A stretch of DNA of 64,000 nt, from contig NZ_KE384550.1 of NCBI RefSeq assembly GCF_000426645.1, positions 146,733-210,732 of the forward strand. The letters are read 5' to 3'. Below the pieces are notes generated by a model that ran no database searches, was not told the DNA's origin, and worked only from the letters and a program-made list of their open reading frames with translations. The stretch is from Nakamurella lactea DSM 19367 (GTDB taxonomy: Bacteria > Actinomycetota > Actinomycetes > Mycobacteriales > Nakamurellaceae). Below, in pieces: positions 53,243 through 62,277 of the stretch; the stretch's first letter is position 1; the number at the start of each line of letters is the position of its first letter. The position numbers and the translations under genes were made by a program.

Positions 53243-54851
53243 CCCGGGTGCGGCCACTGCCCAGCTTGATGCCGGCCGCCTCGCGATCCCAGGTGTCGGC
53301 GGCGAGCCCGGCGTCGCGCAGCTGCGCCTTGCGCACCTTCTGCGACGGTGTCTTGGGCAGCTCCGCCGCGGTCTCCAGATAGCGCGGCACCATGAAGTAC
53401 GGCAACCGTTCGACCAGATACCCGGTGATGCCGATCGGGTCGAAGACTGCACCTTCGCGAAGGACGACGACCGCCCTGATCTCGTCCTCGGTCAGCTCCG
53501 AATGCACCGCCACCACGGCGCTTTCCACGATGTCAGGGTGCGCATTGATGACGCTCTCCACCTCGAAGCTGGACACGTTCTCGCCACGACGGCGCAGCGC
53601 GTCCTTGACCCGGTCCAGGAAGTAGTAGCGACCGCTCTCGTCGCGGCGCAGCACGTCGCCGGTGTGCAGCCAGCCTTCGGGATCGATCAGCGCCGCCGTG
53701 GCCTCCGGCAGGCCGAGGTACCCGGACGTCACCGTCAGTGGCTCGTCGGGTTTGACCCAGAGCTCGCCCCCGAGGCCGTCGGCGACGTCCTGCCCGTCGT
53801 CGCCGACCAACCGCAACTGGTAGATCCCTCGCCGGAACCCGCCCTCGTTGCCGATCACCGATCCGACCGGGCCGGAGGTCACCTGACCGATCTCACTCAT
53901 TCCGTATCCGGTCATCGCTTGCACCCCGAACCGCTCCAGGAAGCCATCGAGGTCCGACGGAGCCGGGGCGAGAATGGCTATCTCCAAGGGGTTGTCGGCG
54001 TCGTCCGGCCGCGGAGGCTGCCGCCACAGCAGCTCCGACATGCTGCCGAGCAGCCCGGTAACGGTGATGTTCCGTCGCCGGACGACGTCCCAGAAGTTGG
54101 AGACCGAGAAGCCGCGCTCCAGGATGCAGGTCGACCGGTGGATCAGTGATCGATAGACCCAGGCCCACTGGCCGCCGATGTGGAACATCGGCAGGGTGAG
54201 CAGCACGCGGTCGCCCTGCCGGGGCCGGTGGTTCGGGTCGTCCTGCTGGGATGCGTAGGTATACGCGTGGGCGTGCGAACACATCACGCCCTTGGACGCG
54301 CCGGTGGTGCCGGAGGTGTACATGATCGCCAGCAGTTCCGCCGGGTCGACATCCACCGGATCGGCTTCCCCATGGGCCTCCAGCTCCGCCCACGGCACCA
54401 CCGCAAACCGGTCGCGCAGGGCGGCCGCTGCGTCGAGGTCCCCGCGGACCACCACCGTCCGCAGCCGGGTCAGATCCTTGGCGATCGGGAGCAACCGCTC
54501 GACCAGGTCCGCCTCGGCCACCAGCAGCTCGCACCCGGAGTCATTGAGCACATGGGTGAGGAACCGATGCTTGTAGGCCGTGCTGATCGGCACCTCGATG
54601 GCACCGGACAGCGCGACCCCCATCCACAGGTGCACGTTGTCGACCGAGTTGTCCAGCAACAGGCCGACCGGGTGCCGGCGTCCGACCCCCAGGTGCGCCA
54701 GTCCGCCGGCCAACCGGCTGCTGCGGGTGAAGCTCTGCTCGAAGGTCCACTCGCCATCGGGGTCGATGTGCGCGATCGCGTCCGGCGTGGCCTCGAGCGC
54801 GCGCCGATACGCGCGCAACAGCGTTCGTTCGGACAACTCGGGTAGCGTCAT
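53223..54851 (-). CDS. Acyl-CoA synthetase, paralogue group B
   Basis: The 542-residue ligase has YTSGTTGASKGV, TGYGMSEIGQVTSG, hinge DRVKDALRRRGENVSSFEVE and TPSQKVRKAQL Lys near the end. Its C-terminal tail WDREAAGIKLG closely matches WDREAAGISIK of the convergent ligase, so they are recent paralogues in tail-to-tail orientation. It follows the carboxyltransferase at 54870 by 18 bp in the same unit. Confidence 0.87.
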   Translation of the reverse strand: MTLPELSERTLLRAYRRALEATPDAIAHIDPDGEWTFEQSFTRSSRLAGGLAHLGVGRRHPVGLLLDNSVDNVHLWMGVALSGAIEVPISTAYKHRFLTHVLNDSGCELLVAEADLVERLLPIAKDLTRLRTVVVRGDLDAAAALRDRFAVVPWAELEAHGEADPVDVDPAELLAIMYTSGTTGASKGVMCSHAHAYTYASQQDDPNHRPRQGDRVLLTLPMFHIGGQWAWVYRSLIHRSTCILERGFSVSNFWDVVRRRNITVTGLLGSMSELLWRQPPRPDDADNPLEIAILAPAPSDLDGFLERFGVQAMTGYGMSEIGQVTSGPVGSVIGNEGGFRRGIYQLRLVGDDGQDVADGLGGELWVKPDEPLTVTSGYLGLPEATAALIDPEGWLHTGDVLRRDESGRYYFLDRVKDALRRRGENVSSFEVESVINAHPDIVESAVVAVHSELTEDEIRAVVVLREGAVFDPIGITGYLVERLPYFMVPRYLETAAELPKTPSQKVRKAQLRDAGLAADTWDREAAGIKLGSGRTRVRGGHV

Positions 54852-54869
54852 CGATTCCTCCGCAGCGGG

Positions 54870-56456
54870 TCAGATCGGGGAGATGCCACGGACCTTCGGT
54901 GGCATCGGCAACCGACGCCGGGTCGGCGCGCGGTCGAGCACCTCGACGATGCGTGCCCTGGTCTCGGCCGGGTCGATCACGTCGTCCACCCCGAATCCCG
55001 CGGCCGCCTGCAGCGGCCCCACCTGCGCCCGGATCTGCTCGATCAGCTCTGCCCGACGGGCGTCCGGGTCAGCGGCCCGCTGATAGTCCTTGCGGTAGGC
55101 GACGTCCACCGATCCCTCGACGGACATGGCGCAGATCTCGGCCGTCGGCCAGGCGAGACAGGCATCTCCGGAGAACGCCTGGCTGCCGGACATGGCGACG
55201 TAGCCAAGTCCATACCCCTTGCGCAGCACGATCGACAGCCGCGGCACCGTGGCATGTCCGAGTTCGAACAGCATCTTGGCGCTGCGCCGCCCCAGGGTGG
55301 AGGCCTCCGCCGCCGACCCGATCGCGAAGCCGGGAACGTCCATCAGGAATACCAACGCAATCCCATAGGCGTCGCACAGGCCGATGAAATGCGCCGCCTT
55401 CTCGCAGGCGTTCGCGTCGAGCATGCCGCCCTTGTGCAGCGGCTGGTTGGCGATGACGCCGACGGTGCGGCCGCGGACCCTGACCAGCGCGCTGACCAGA
55501 TTGCGGGCGAACGTCGGCTTCAGCTCGAAGACGCTGCCGGCGTCGGCGATGGCCTGGACGGCCGGCCGGATGTCGTACATCCGCCGGGACGAATCCGGAA
55601 CCAGCTCGCGCAGCGGCAGGCCGCGGGCCGGGTCGTCGTCGGCGGGGTCGGCGGGCGCCGCCGGCGTCGGCTGCGTCGCGTTGCCGGGGAGCAGACCGAG
55701 GAAGGTCCGCAGCGCGTCCAGGCATTCCTGCTCGCCGTCGACGGCCAGATCGGCCAGGCCCTGGCGGTCCACCTGGACCTCGGTGCCACCCAGTTGCTGC
55801 GACGTCAGCTGTTCGCCGGTGGCGGCGGCGACCAGTGCCGGCCCCGCGATGCCCATGGTGCCGTGGCCACTCCGCATCACCACGAAGTCCGCCAGCGCGG
55901 CGAAGTTGGTATTCGCGGCGAAGCCCGGCCCCAGCACCGCCGCGACGATCGGGGCGTAACCGGACAGCCGGGCGAGCTGCGCGAACAGGTTCCCGGCATT
56001 GGCGTAGTCCCGGGAGTTCTGCCCGTCCTGGATCCGGTGCCCACCGCCGTCCAGCAGCATGACGAGCGGGCAGCCGTCACGCAGGGCGATGTCGATCAGC
56101 CGGGCGGTCTTGGCGCCGCCGAGGTGCCCGACGCTGCCGCCGAAGACCGAATAGTCCTGCGACAACACCAGTGCCGGCCGACCGTCGATGCGCGCCGATC
56201 CGGTCACCACTCCATCGGCCGGTGCCCGTTCCCCGACCACCGGATCCCGGACCAACCCGCCGATCTCGGTGAACGAACCTTCGTCGCACAGCAGGGCGAT
56301 CCGCTCCCGCGCGGTGAGCCGGTCCCTGGCATGGACAGCGGCCACAGCATCGGCCCGTGCGCCGTCCCCGATGCTCCGGTGCCACTCGTCGGTGACCGGC
56401 AACCCGGCTGCCAACCTGTCTCCTTGATCGCCGATCAGTGATGATGTCGCGACCAT
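54870..56456 (-). CDS. Acyl-CoA carboxylase carboxyltransferase subunit
   Basis: The 528-residue carboxyltransferase has the PccB/AccD shape: DRLTARERIALLCDEGSF, LLDGGGHRIQDGQNSRD, VPGFAIGSAAEASTLGRRSAK and SGDACLAWPTAEICAMSVEGSVDVAYRKDY. It carries no biotin domain, unlike the fusion at 49721-51568. ATG at 56456 lies only 3 bp from operator 14, so the promoter must overlap the operator or the mRNA is leaderless. It may form a heteromer with the biotinyl fusion; the required biotin carboxylase is absent here. Confidence 0.85.
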   Translation of the reverse strand: MVATSSLIGDQGDRLAAGLPVTDEWHRSIGDGARADAVAAVHARDRLTARERIALLCDEGSFTEIGGLVRDPVVGERAPADGVVTGSARIDGRPALVLSQDYSVFGGSVGHLGGAKTARLIDIALRDGCPLVMLLDGGGHRIQDGQNSRDYANAGNLFAQLARLSGYAPIVAAVLGPGFAANTNFAALADFVVMRSGHGTMGIAGPALVAAATGEQLTSQQLGGTEVQVDRQGLADLAVDGEQECLDALRTFLGLLPGNATQPTPAAPADPADDDPARGLPLRELVPDSSRRMYDIRPAVQAIADAGSVFELKPTFARNLVSALVRVRGRTVGVIANQPLHKGGMLDANACEKAAHFIGLCDAYGIALVFLMDVPGFAIGSAAEASTLGRRSAKMLFELGHATVPRLSIVLRKGYGLGYVAMSGSQAFSGDACLAWPTAEICAMSVEGSVDVAYRKDYQRAADPDARRAELIEQIRAQVGPLQAAAGFGVDDVIDPAETRARIVEVLDRAPTRRRLPMPPKVRGISPI

Positions 56457-56459
56457 ACT

Positions 56460-56473
56460 CCACCATCCGGTTG
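56460..56473. promoter_or_regulatory. Island operator 14
   Basis: CCACCATCCGGTTG (C at position 2). It lies immediately upstream of the carboxyltransferase ATG on the minus strand. It is one of two copies in the gap to the hyuB-like gene. Confidence 0.68.
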
Positions 56474-56530
56474 GCTCGCCTTGGCCCGGTCGGCATTGAC
56501 AGCGGCCGCCGCTACCCGTTGACTGGTTGT

Positions 56531-56544
56531 CAACGGATCGGTTG
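56531..56544. promoter_or_regulatory. Island operator 15
   Basis: CAACGGATCGGTTG (G at position 5), in the same gap and 85 bp before the hyuB-like ATG. A further CGTTGACTGGTTG just before it is too weak to count. Confidence 0.72.
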
Positions 56545-56629
56545 GCAACAACGCGTCCATCGGCAACCATGGGCCCGGCCGGCCGCATCCCGGACGTGAC
56601 GCTCGACGACGAGAAGAGGACCGCCGACG

Positions 56630-58951
56630 ATGACTACCGCCGACTTCGATCTGAACTCCTACAACAGCATTGCCTGGGACGGCGTGATCCACAGCTACCG
56701 GCCGTCGCCGGACTGGAGGTCCCGGGTCTCCCCCGGGCTGAAGGTGGCCGAGAGCGCCGATGCGGACCTTGACCCGGTGACGTTCGAGGTACTGCGGAAC
56801 CGGCTGTGGACGATCAACCTCGGGCACGGTGACACGCTGTCGCGGATGTCCGGGTCGCCGATCTTCCAGGCACTGGACTTCAACATGTCGATCCTCACCG
56901 AGGACGGCGAGATCGTGATGAGCGCCCCGTTCATCCAGTACCTGAACACCGGATCACCGCTGGTGGTGCGGTATCTCATGGAGCACATGTCGGAGAACCC
57001 CGGCATCTGCGAGGGCGACATCTTCCTGGCCAGCGATCCGTGGATCGGCGCCTCGCACCAGATGGACGTGTGCATTGCCGCCCCGGTGTTCGTCGACGGC
57101 GAGCTGTTCGGCTGGGTCTCCAACGCCGCGCAGCAGTACGACCTCGGCGGCATCGTGCCGGGCGGCTGGCCACAGAATGCGCCGGACATCTACAGCGACC
57201 CGATCATCTTCCGGCCGTTCAAACTCGTCGAGAAGGGGGTGCTACGCCCCGATCTCGAGGAAATGTACCGGCGGCAGTCGCGGCTGCCCGACATGGTCGC
57301 GCTGGACCTGCGCGCCCAGCTGTCCGGCTGCCGGTTCGCGGTGAAACGCCTGCAGGAGACCTGCGATGAGTTCGGCGCCGACACCGTCAAGGCGGCCATG
57401 CGCCGCGTGCTGGATACCGCGCAGGCCTCCTTCGCCCGCAAGCTCGAAGCCATTCCGGACTGCACGGTCTCGGACGTGCTCTACTTCGACGAGAAGCTGC
57501 CCGGCGACCGCGGAACGTACAAGGTGCAGTTCAACATCACCAAGCGCGGCGACCGGCTGATCGTCGACAACCTCGGCACCGACGCGCAGATCGAGGGACC
57601 GAACGGCTTCACCTACATGAACTTCGCCGGCATCGTGCTGGGCGTGATCGGCCAGACGATGCTATGGGAGCACACCTTCTCGCTCGGCGGAGCCGAGCGG
57701 CAGATCGACTTCCGGCCGCTGCCCGGAACGCTGTCGTGCGTGGATTATCCGGCCGCGGTGAGTGGCAGCGTGCTGAACGTCAGCAGCGCATACATGCGGC
57801 TGCACAACATCATCGGCCGGCTGCAGGCGTGCGATCCAGAACAGCAGGCCGACATCGTGGTGTCCGGCCCCGACGTACCGCTGGTGGTGATCTCCGGCAG
57901 TGACGAGCGGGGCAACGTGTTCGGTACCGCGCTTACCGATGCCGGCGGATTCGGCGGTGGCGCCCGCGCCCACAGCGATGGCCCCAACACCAGCGGATCG
58001 TCGTACATCCCGATGATCCGGATGGCCAACATCGAATCCGTCGAGCAGTTCTACCCGCTGCTGGTGATGTACCGACGCGAGGCCACCGACACCGGCGGGG
58101 CCGGGCGCCGGCGCGGCGGGGTCGGGATGGATGTCGGCCTGACGCCGTACCACGCCCGTTCCATCGAGATGGTCACCAATGCGGGTGGCCAGGGAGTGTC
58201 GACCAATCAGGCGATGGGCATCTTCGGCGGTTACCCCTCGCCCACCGCGGAGTACCGGATGTTGTTCGGCACCGACGTCGGCGAGCAGTTCGCCGGCGGG
58301 CACATGCCGACGGACATCCCGGAACTGTCCGCGGACCGCGAGGAAGTGATCCGCGGCAAGTCCAACGGCACGCCGATCCTGCCCGGCGATGTGTTGACCC
58401 GCACCGTCTGCGGTGGCGGTGGCTACGGCGACCCGCTCGACCGGGAACCGCAACTGGTGGCCACCGACGTGGAACTCGGCTACGTCTCGGCCGCCGCGGC
58501 CCGGGCGCTCTACGGCGTGGCCGTCACCGCCGACGGGTTGGACCCGGCGGCGACGGCCGAGCTGCGGACATCGGTGCGGGCGCAGCGAGCCGGTTGGCCC
58601 GCGGTCCCGCAGGCCCTTCCGGTCGCCGATCAGCCGACCAGCACGCCGGCGACGGGCGAGGCACCCCGGCATGTCGGCGAACACCTCACCGCGCGCGACG
58701 ACGGTCCGTCCAGGGTGTTGGCCTGCCGGCACTGCGAGCGCCCACTGTCCGACTACCGCGGTAGCTACAAACACGGCCTGCTGGTCGATATCGCGACCCT
58801 CGACATCCTGCCCCGGGTCAAGGATCCGAGGTTCTTCCTCGATGCCGAGATGGAGTTCCGGAGGTACTGCTGTCCGGGCTGCCAGACCCTGATGACCACC
58901 GAGATCGCCCGATCGGGCGACCCGATCGGAGAGGAGATCCGATTCGCATGA
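56630..58951 (+). CDS. hyuB: HyuB/acetone-carboxylase-type subunit fused to a gamma-like zinc domain
   Basis: The 773-residue protein is a hydantoinase-B/acetone-carboxylase catalytic subunit for roughly its first 640 residues: DPVTFEVLRNRLWTIN, VIMSAPFIQYLNTGSP-like, ASDPWIGASHQMD, and GGGGYGDPLDREP. A linker follows, and then a C-terminal domain with Cys699-x2-Cys702 (CRHC) and Cys747, Cys748 and Cys751 (YCCPGC), like the small gamma subunit of acetone carboxylase that binds zinc. This subunit is normally separate. The family performs ATP-dependent carboxylation of ketones or hydantoin hydrolysis. It is coupled to the hyuA-like gene by ATGA. Confidence 0.85.
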   Translation: MTTADFDLNSYNSIAWDGVIHSYRPSPDWRSRVSPGLKVAESADADLDPVTFEVLRNRLWTINLGHGDTLSRMSGSPIFQALDFNMSILTEDGEIVMSAPFIQYLNTGSPLVVRYLMEHMSENPGICEGDIFLASDPWIGASHQMDVCIAAPVFVDGELFGWVSNAAQQYDLGGIVPGGWPQNAPDIYSDPIIFRPFKLVEKGVLRPDLEEMYRRQSRLPDMVALDLRAQLSGCRFAVKRLQETCDEFGADTVKAAMRRVLDTAQASFARKLEAIPDCTVSDVLYFDEKLPGDRGTYKVQFNITKRGDRLIVDNLGTDAQIEGPNGFTYMNFAGIVLGVIGQTMLWEHTFSLGGAERQIDFRPLPGTLSCVDYPAAVSGSVLNVSSAYMRLHNIIGRLQACDPEQQADIVVSGPDVPLVVISGSDERGNVFGTALTDAGGFGGGARAHSDGPNTSGSSYIPMIRMANIESVEQFYPLLVMYRREATDTGGAGRRRGGVGMDVGLTPYHARSIEMVTNAGGQGVSTNQAMGIFGGYPSPTAEYRMLFGTDVGEQFAGGHMPTDIPELSADREEVIRGKSNGTPILPGDVLTRTVCGGGGYGDPLDREPQLVATDVELGYVSAAAARALYGVAVTADGLDPAATAELRTSVRAQRAGWPAVPQALPVADQPTSTPATGEAPRHVGEHLTARDDGPSRVLACRHCERPLSDYRGSYKHGLLVDIATLDILPRVKDPRFFLDAEMEFRRYCCPGCQTLMTTEIARSGDPIGEEIRFA

Positions 58952-61104
58952 GCGCCGCACAGCGATCGGGAACAGACCACGCCGGGTGCGTGATCGGCGT
59001 CGACATCGGTGGAACCTTCACCGACTGCGTGGCGATCGACGGCAACGGCCGGATCGTCATCGGCAAGGCGCCGTCCACGCCGCCCGACTTCCATCAGGGA
59101 TTCATCGCCGCGATCGACGTGGCGGCCCGACAGCTCGGTAGCACCGGCGAAGAACTCATCGCCGGCGCCCGCGCCATCCTGCACGGCTGCACTGTTGCTA
59201 CCAATGCGCTGGTGGAGAATCGGACGTCAACGGCGACCCTGCTGACCACCGCCGGGCACGCCGACACCCTCTACTACATGCAGGGCGGCCGCCGGCTGGC
59301 CGGTGAGAACGCGCGTGACATCGCGCATCTGGCCGGACCGGCGCACACCAAGCCGGCCCCGCTGGTCGCCAAGTCGCACATCGTCGAGATCGACGAGCGG
59401 GTCGGCGCCGACGGCGCGGTGGTGGTCGCGCTCGACGAGGACCGGGCGCGGGCACAGATCCGGGAGCGGGTCGCCGCCGGCGCCGACACCTTCGCGATCG
59501 CCCTGCTGTGGTCGACCGCCAACGACACCCACGAACGCCGGCTGGCCGAACTGGTGCGCGAGGAGGCGCCGGAGGCATTCCTGTCGCTGTCCAGTGACGT
59601 GGTGCCCCGCCCCGGCGAGTACCAGCGCACCGTCGCCACCGTCATCAACGCCATGATCGGCCCGGTGACCAGCGCCTACCTCACCCGGCTCGGCGAACGG
59701 CTGCGCGACATCGGCTACGCCGGCGAGCTGTCGGTGATGAGCTGCACCGGCGGTCTCATCGACGTCGACCGGGCCAGGCGGCTGCCGTTGCTCACCATCG
59801 GATCCGGCCCGGTGGCCGGCCTGATCGGGGCCGGGAAGCTGGCCAGAACGGCTGCCGGTGACGCCGACCCCGGCGCCCTCGACGCGGTGAATGTGCTCAC
59901 CGGCGACATGGGTGGCACCACCTTCGACGTCGGAGTCATCCGGCGCGGCGAACCTGTCACCAGGACCGAGACCCGGCACGGCCAGTTCGAGTACTTCGTA
60001 CCGACCCTTGACGTCCGGTCGGTCGGCGCCGGCGGCGGCAGCATCGTCGCCTTCGACGCGGACACGCATAGCCTGCGGGTGGGTCCGCGCAGCGCGGGCG
60101 CGGTGCCGGGTCCGGCCGCCTACCTGCGGGGCGGCACCGAGGCCACCGTCACCGACGCCGATCTGCTGCTCGGCTACCTGAATCCCGAGAACTTCCTCGG
60201 AGGCAACCTGACTCTCGGTGTACAGGCCGCCCGCGACGCGCTCGAAGCGGCCGGCGGTCCGCTGGGATTCAGCGCCGAGGAGACCGCGGCCGCCGCGGCC
60301 CGCATCGTGGACGACCAGATGGCCGATGCCATCCGGTTGTCCAGCATCCAGCAGGGCTACGACCCGCGCAGCTGCGTGATGTACGCGTACGGCGGCGCCG
60401 GCGCGGTGCACTGTCCGCAGGTGGCGCGCAGCCTGGGCATCTCCACCCTGGTGATCCCGCTGTCGGACCTGGCGGCCGGCTGGTCGGCATTCGGGGTGGC
60501 AGCCTCCGAGGCGCAACTGGTCCAGGACCTGCCGCTGCTGGCGGCCTCACCGTTCGATCCGGAAGCGCTCAACGACGCCTGGCGCGAGCTGGAGGCGACG
60601 GTCCGGAAGTCGTTGCCCACCTCGATGCTCGACGCCGACCCGGTCTTCGACCGCTTTGTCGAGATGAAGTACACGTTGCAGGTCAACGAGTTGCGTATAC
60701 CGGCACCCGGCGGGGAGTACACCACCGAGACCGTGCAGGAACTGGTGGACGCCTTCGAGGCGGAGTACGTCAGGCTGTATGGCCAGGGCAGCGGCTACCC
60801 ACTGGCCGGGTTCATGATCACCTCGCTCCGGATCAACGCCCACGCCCGGATCACCGAGGTGCACCTGCCGGCATCGGATGCCGTTGCCCCGCACCAGGTC
60901 ACACCCACAGGTACCCGCGAGGTGATCTGGTACGAGCTGGGTAGGAACCCGGTACCGACACCGATCTACGACGGCGCGGATCTGGGTGTCGGGTCCGAGG
61001 TGATCGGGCCGGCAATCGTCGAGTTCGTCGACACCACGCTCGTGCTCCGGCACGACCAGCGCGCGATCGTCGACCCGTACCAGAGCATCGTCGTGCGGAC
61101 CTGA
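58948..61104 (+). CDS. hyuA: HyuA/acetone-carboxylase-type ATPase subunit
   Basis: The 718-residue protein has the actin/Hsp70-like nucleotide motif GVDIGGTFTDCVAIDGNG near residue 15, HGCTVATNALVENR, VLTGDMGGTTFDVGVI and SVGAGGGSIV. It is the ATP-using partner of the HyuB-like protein. Together they could carboxylate or hydrate a ketone or lactam-like intermediate, or open a ring; the reaction is not determined by sequence. The operon starts at operator 15 and precedes a third unit, the racemase. Confidence 0.87.
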   Translation: MSAAQRSGTDHAGCVIGVDIGGTFTDCVAIDGNGRIVIGKAPSTPPDFHQGFIAAIDVAARQLGSTGEELIAGARAILHGCTVATNALVENRTSTATLLTTAGHADTLYYMQGGRRLAGENARDIAHLAGPAHTKPAPLVAKSHIVEIDERVGADGAVVVALDEDRARAQIRERVAAGADTFAIALLWSTANDTHERRLAELVREEAPEAFLSLSSDVVPRPGEYQRTVATVINAMIGPVTSAYLTRLGERLRDIGYAGELSVMSCTGGLIDVDRARRLPLLTIGSGPVAGLIGAGKLARTAAGDADPGALDAVNVLTGDMGGTTFDVGVIRRGEPVTRTETRHGQFEYFVPTLDVRSVGAGGGSIVAFDADTHSLRVGPRSAGAVPGPAAYLRGGTEATVTDADLLLGYLNPENFLGGNLTLGVQAARDALEAAGGPLGFSAEETAAAAARIVDDQMADAIRLSSIQQGYDPRSCVMYAYGGAGAVHCPQVARSLGISTLVIPLSDLAAGWSAFGVAASEAQLVQDLPLLAASPFDPEALNDAWRELEATVRKSLPTSMLDADPVFDRFVEMKYTLQVNELRIPAPGGEYTTETVQELVDAFEAEYVRLYGQGSGYPLAGFMITSLRINAHARITEVHLPASDAVAPHQVTPTGTREVIWYELGRNPVPTPIYDGADLGVGSEVIGPAIVEFVDTTLVLRHDQRAIVDPYQSIVVRT

Positions 61105-61150
61105 GCCGACCTCGGGCGACCCGCCCGGTGCGGTAGTGTCACAGTGTTAT

Positions 61151-61164
61151 CAACCGCCTAGTTG
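61151..61164. promoter_or_regulatory. Island operator 16
   Basis: CAACCGCCTAGTTG lies between the HyuA stop and the racemase ATG, 18 bp before it. It gives the racemase its own controlled promoter and is the rightmost clear copy. Confidence 0.8.
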
Positions 61165-61182
61165 GGATTGCAAGGAGTGGGA

Positions 61183-62277
61183 ATGGGTCCGTTGCAGGGA
61201 TTGCGGGTTGTCGAACTGGCCGGGATCGGCCCGGGACCACATGCCGCGATGATCCTGTCCGATCTGGGCGCCGACGTGGTCCGGGTGGAACGGCCGAGCG
61301 GTGGGCCGGACTTCCTGCCACCGGTCGACCCGACCTTGCGCGGCCGGCGCCGGATCGAGCTCGATCTGAAGTCCGACGCGGGCCGTCGCGCCGTGTTGGA
61401 TCTGGTCGAGAACGCCGACGTCCTGATCGAGGGCAATCGACCGGGAGTGACCGAACGACTCGGCGTCGGCCCCGACGATGCCCTGACCCGCAACCCGCGC
61501 CTGGTGTACGCGCGGATGACCGGCTGGGGACAGACCGGGCCGCTCGCGCTGGCCGCCGGCCACGACATCAACTACATCTCACTCACCGGCGCGCTGCACG
61601 CCATCGGCAAACCCGGGGAGCCGCCGACGGTTCCGCTCAATCTGGTGGGCGACTTCGGCGGCGGGTCGATGCTGCTGGTGATCGGCATCCTGGCCGCCGC
61701 CTTGGAGGCCCGCGGGTCCGGCCAGGGTCAGGTGGTGGACGCCGCGATGGTGGACGGAGCCTCCACCCTCACCCAGATGCTGTGGGCGATGCTGCCCTCC
61801 GGCGGATGGGCCGACGAACGCGGCGCCAACCTCCTCGACGGGGCCGCACCTTTCTACCGCTGCTACGCCTGCGCAGACGGTAAGGACGTCGCAGTCGGCG
61901 CGATCGAGCCGCAGTTCTACGCTGCCCTGCTCGCCGGCCTGGGCATCGAGCCCGCGGACCTGCCCGAGCAGATGGACAGGAGCCACTGGGCGCAAACGAC
62001 GGAGCGCTTCACGGCGATCTTCGCGACCCGATCGCGGGACGACTGGGCGGCCGAGTTCGATGGCAAGAACGCCTGCGTGACACCGGTTCTCGCCTTCGGC
62101 GAGGCGGCGCAGCACCCGCACATCGCGGCCCGCGAGATCATCGTCACCCACGATGGGCACCCGCAGGTGGCCCCGTCACCGCGGTTCTCCCGCACCCCCG
62201 GCGCCCCGGGTCCGCTCAAGCCCGCCGACACCGACGTCCCCGGCGTGCTCGCCGGCTGGACGGCTAGCCCGAGGTAG
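61183..62277 (+). CDS. mcr: Alpha-methylacyl-CoA racemase (family III CoA-transferase fold)
   Basis: The 364-residue protein begins [37 protein letters not shown], very close to the mycobacterial alpha-methylacyl-CoA racemase. His127 (AGHDINYI) and Asp157 (GDFGGGS) correspond to its catalytic His and Asp. The enzyme interconverts 2R and 2S methyl-branched acyl-CoAs so that dehydrogenases can act, as in steroid side chains and pristanate. ATG at 61183 has AAGGAG upstream. The 3' end overlaps the convergent PPOX gene by 14 bp. Confidence 0.9.
   Translation: MGPLQGLRVVELAGIGPGPHAAMILSDLGADVVRVERPSGGPDFLPPVDPTLRGRRRIELDLKSDAGRRAVLDLVENADVLIEGNRPGVTERLGVGPDDALTRNPRLVYARMTGWGQTGPLALAAGHDINYISLTGALHAIGKPGEPPTVPLNLVGDFGGGSMLLVIGILAAALEARGSGQGQVVDAAMVDGASTLTQMLWAMLPSGGWADERGANLLDGAAPFYRCYACADGKDVAVGAIEPQFYAALLAGLGIEPADLPEQMDRSHWAQTTERFTAIFATRSRDDWAAEFDGKNACVTPVLAFGEAAQHPHIAAREIIVTHDGHPQVAPSPRFSRTPGAPGPLKPADTDVPGVLAGWTASPR

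Noticed and set aside
56516-56529. CCGTTGACTGGTTG as a further operator copy
   Set aside because: The right half-site fits but the left reads CCGT instead of CAAC, so symmetry is lost.
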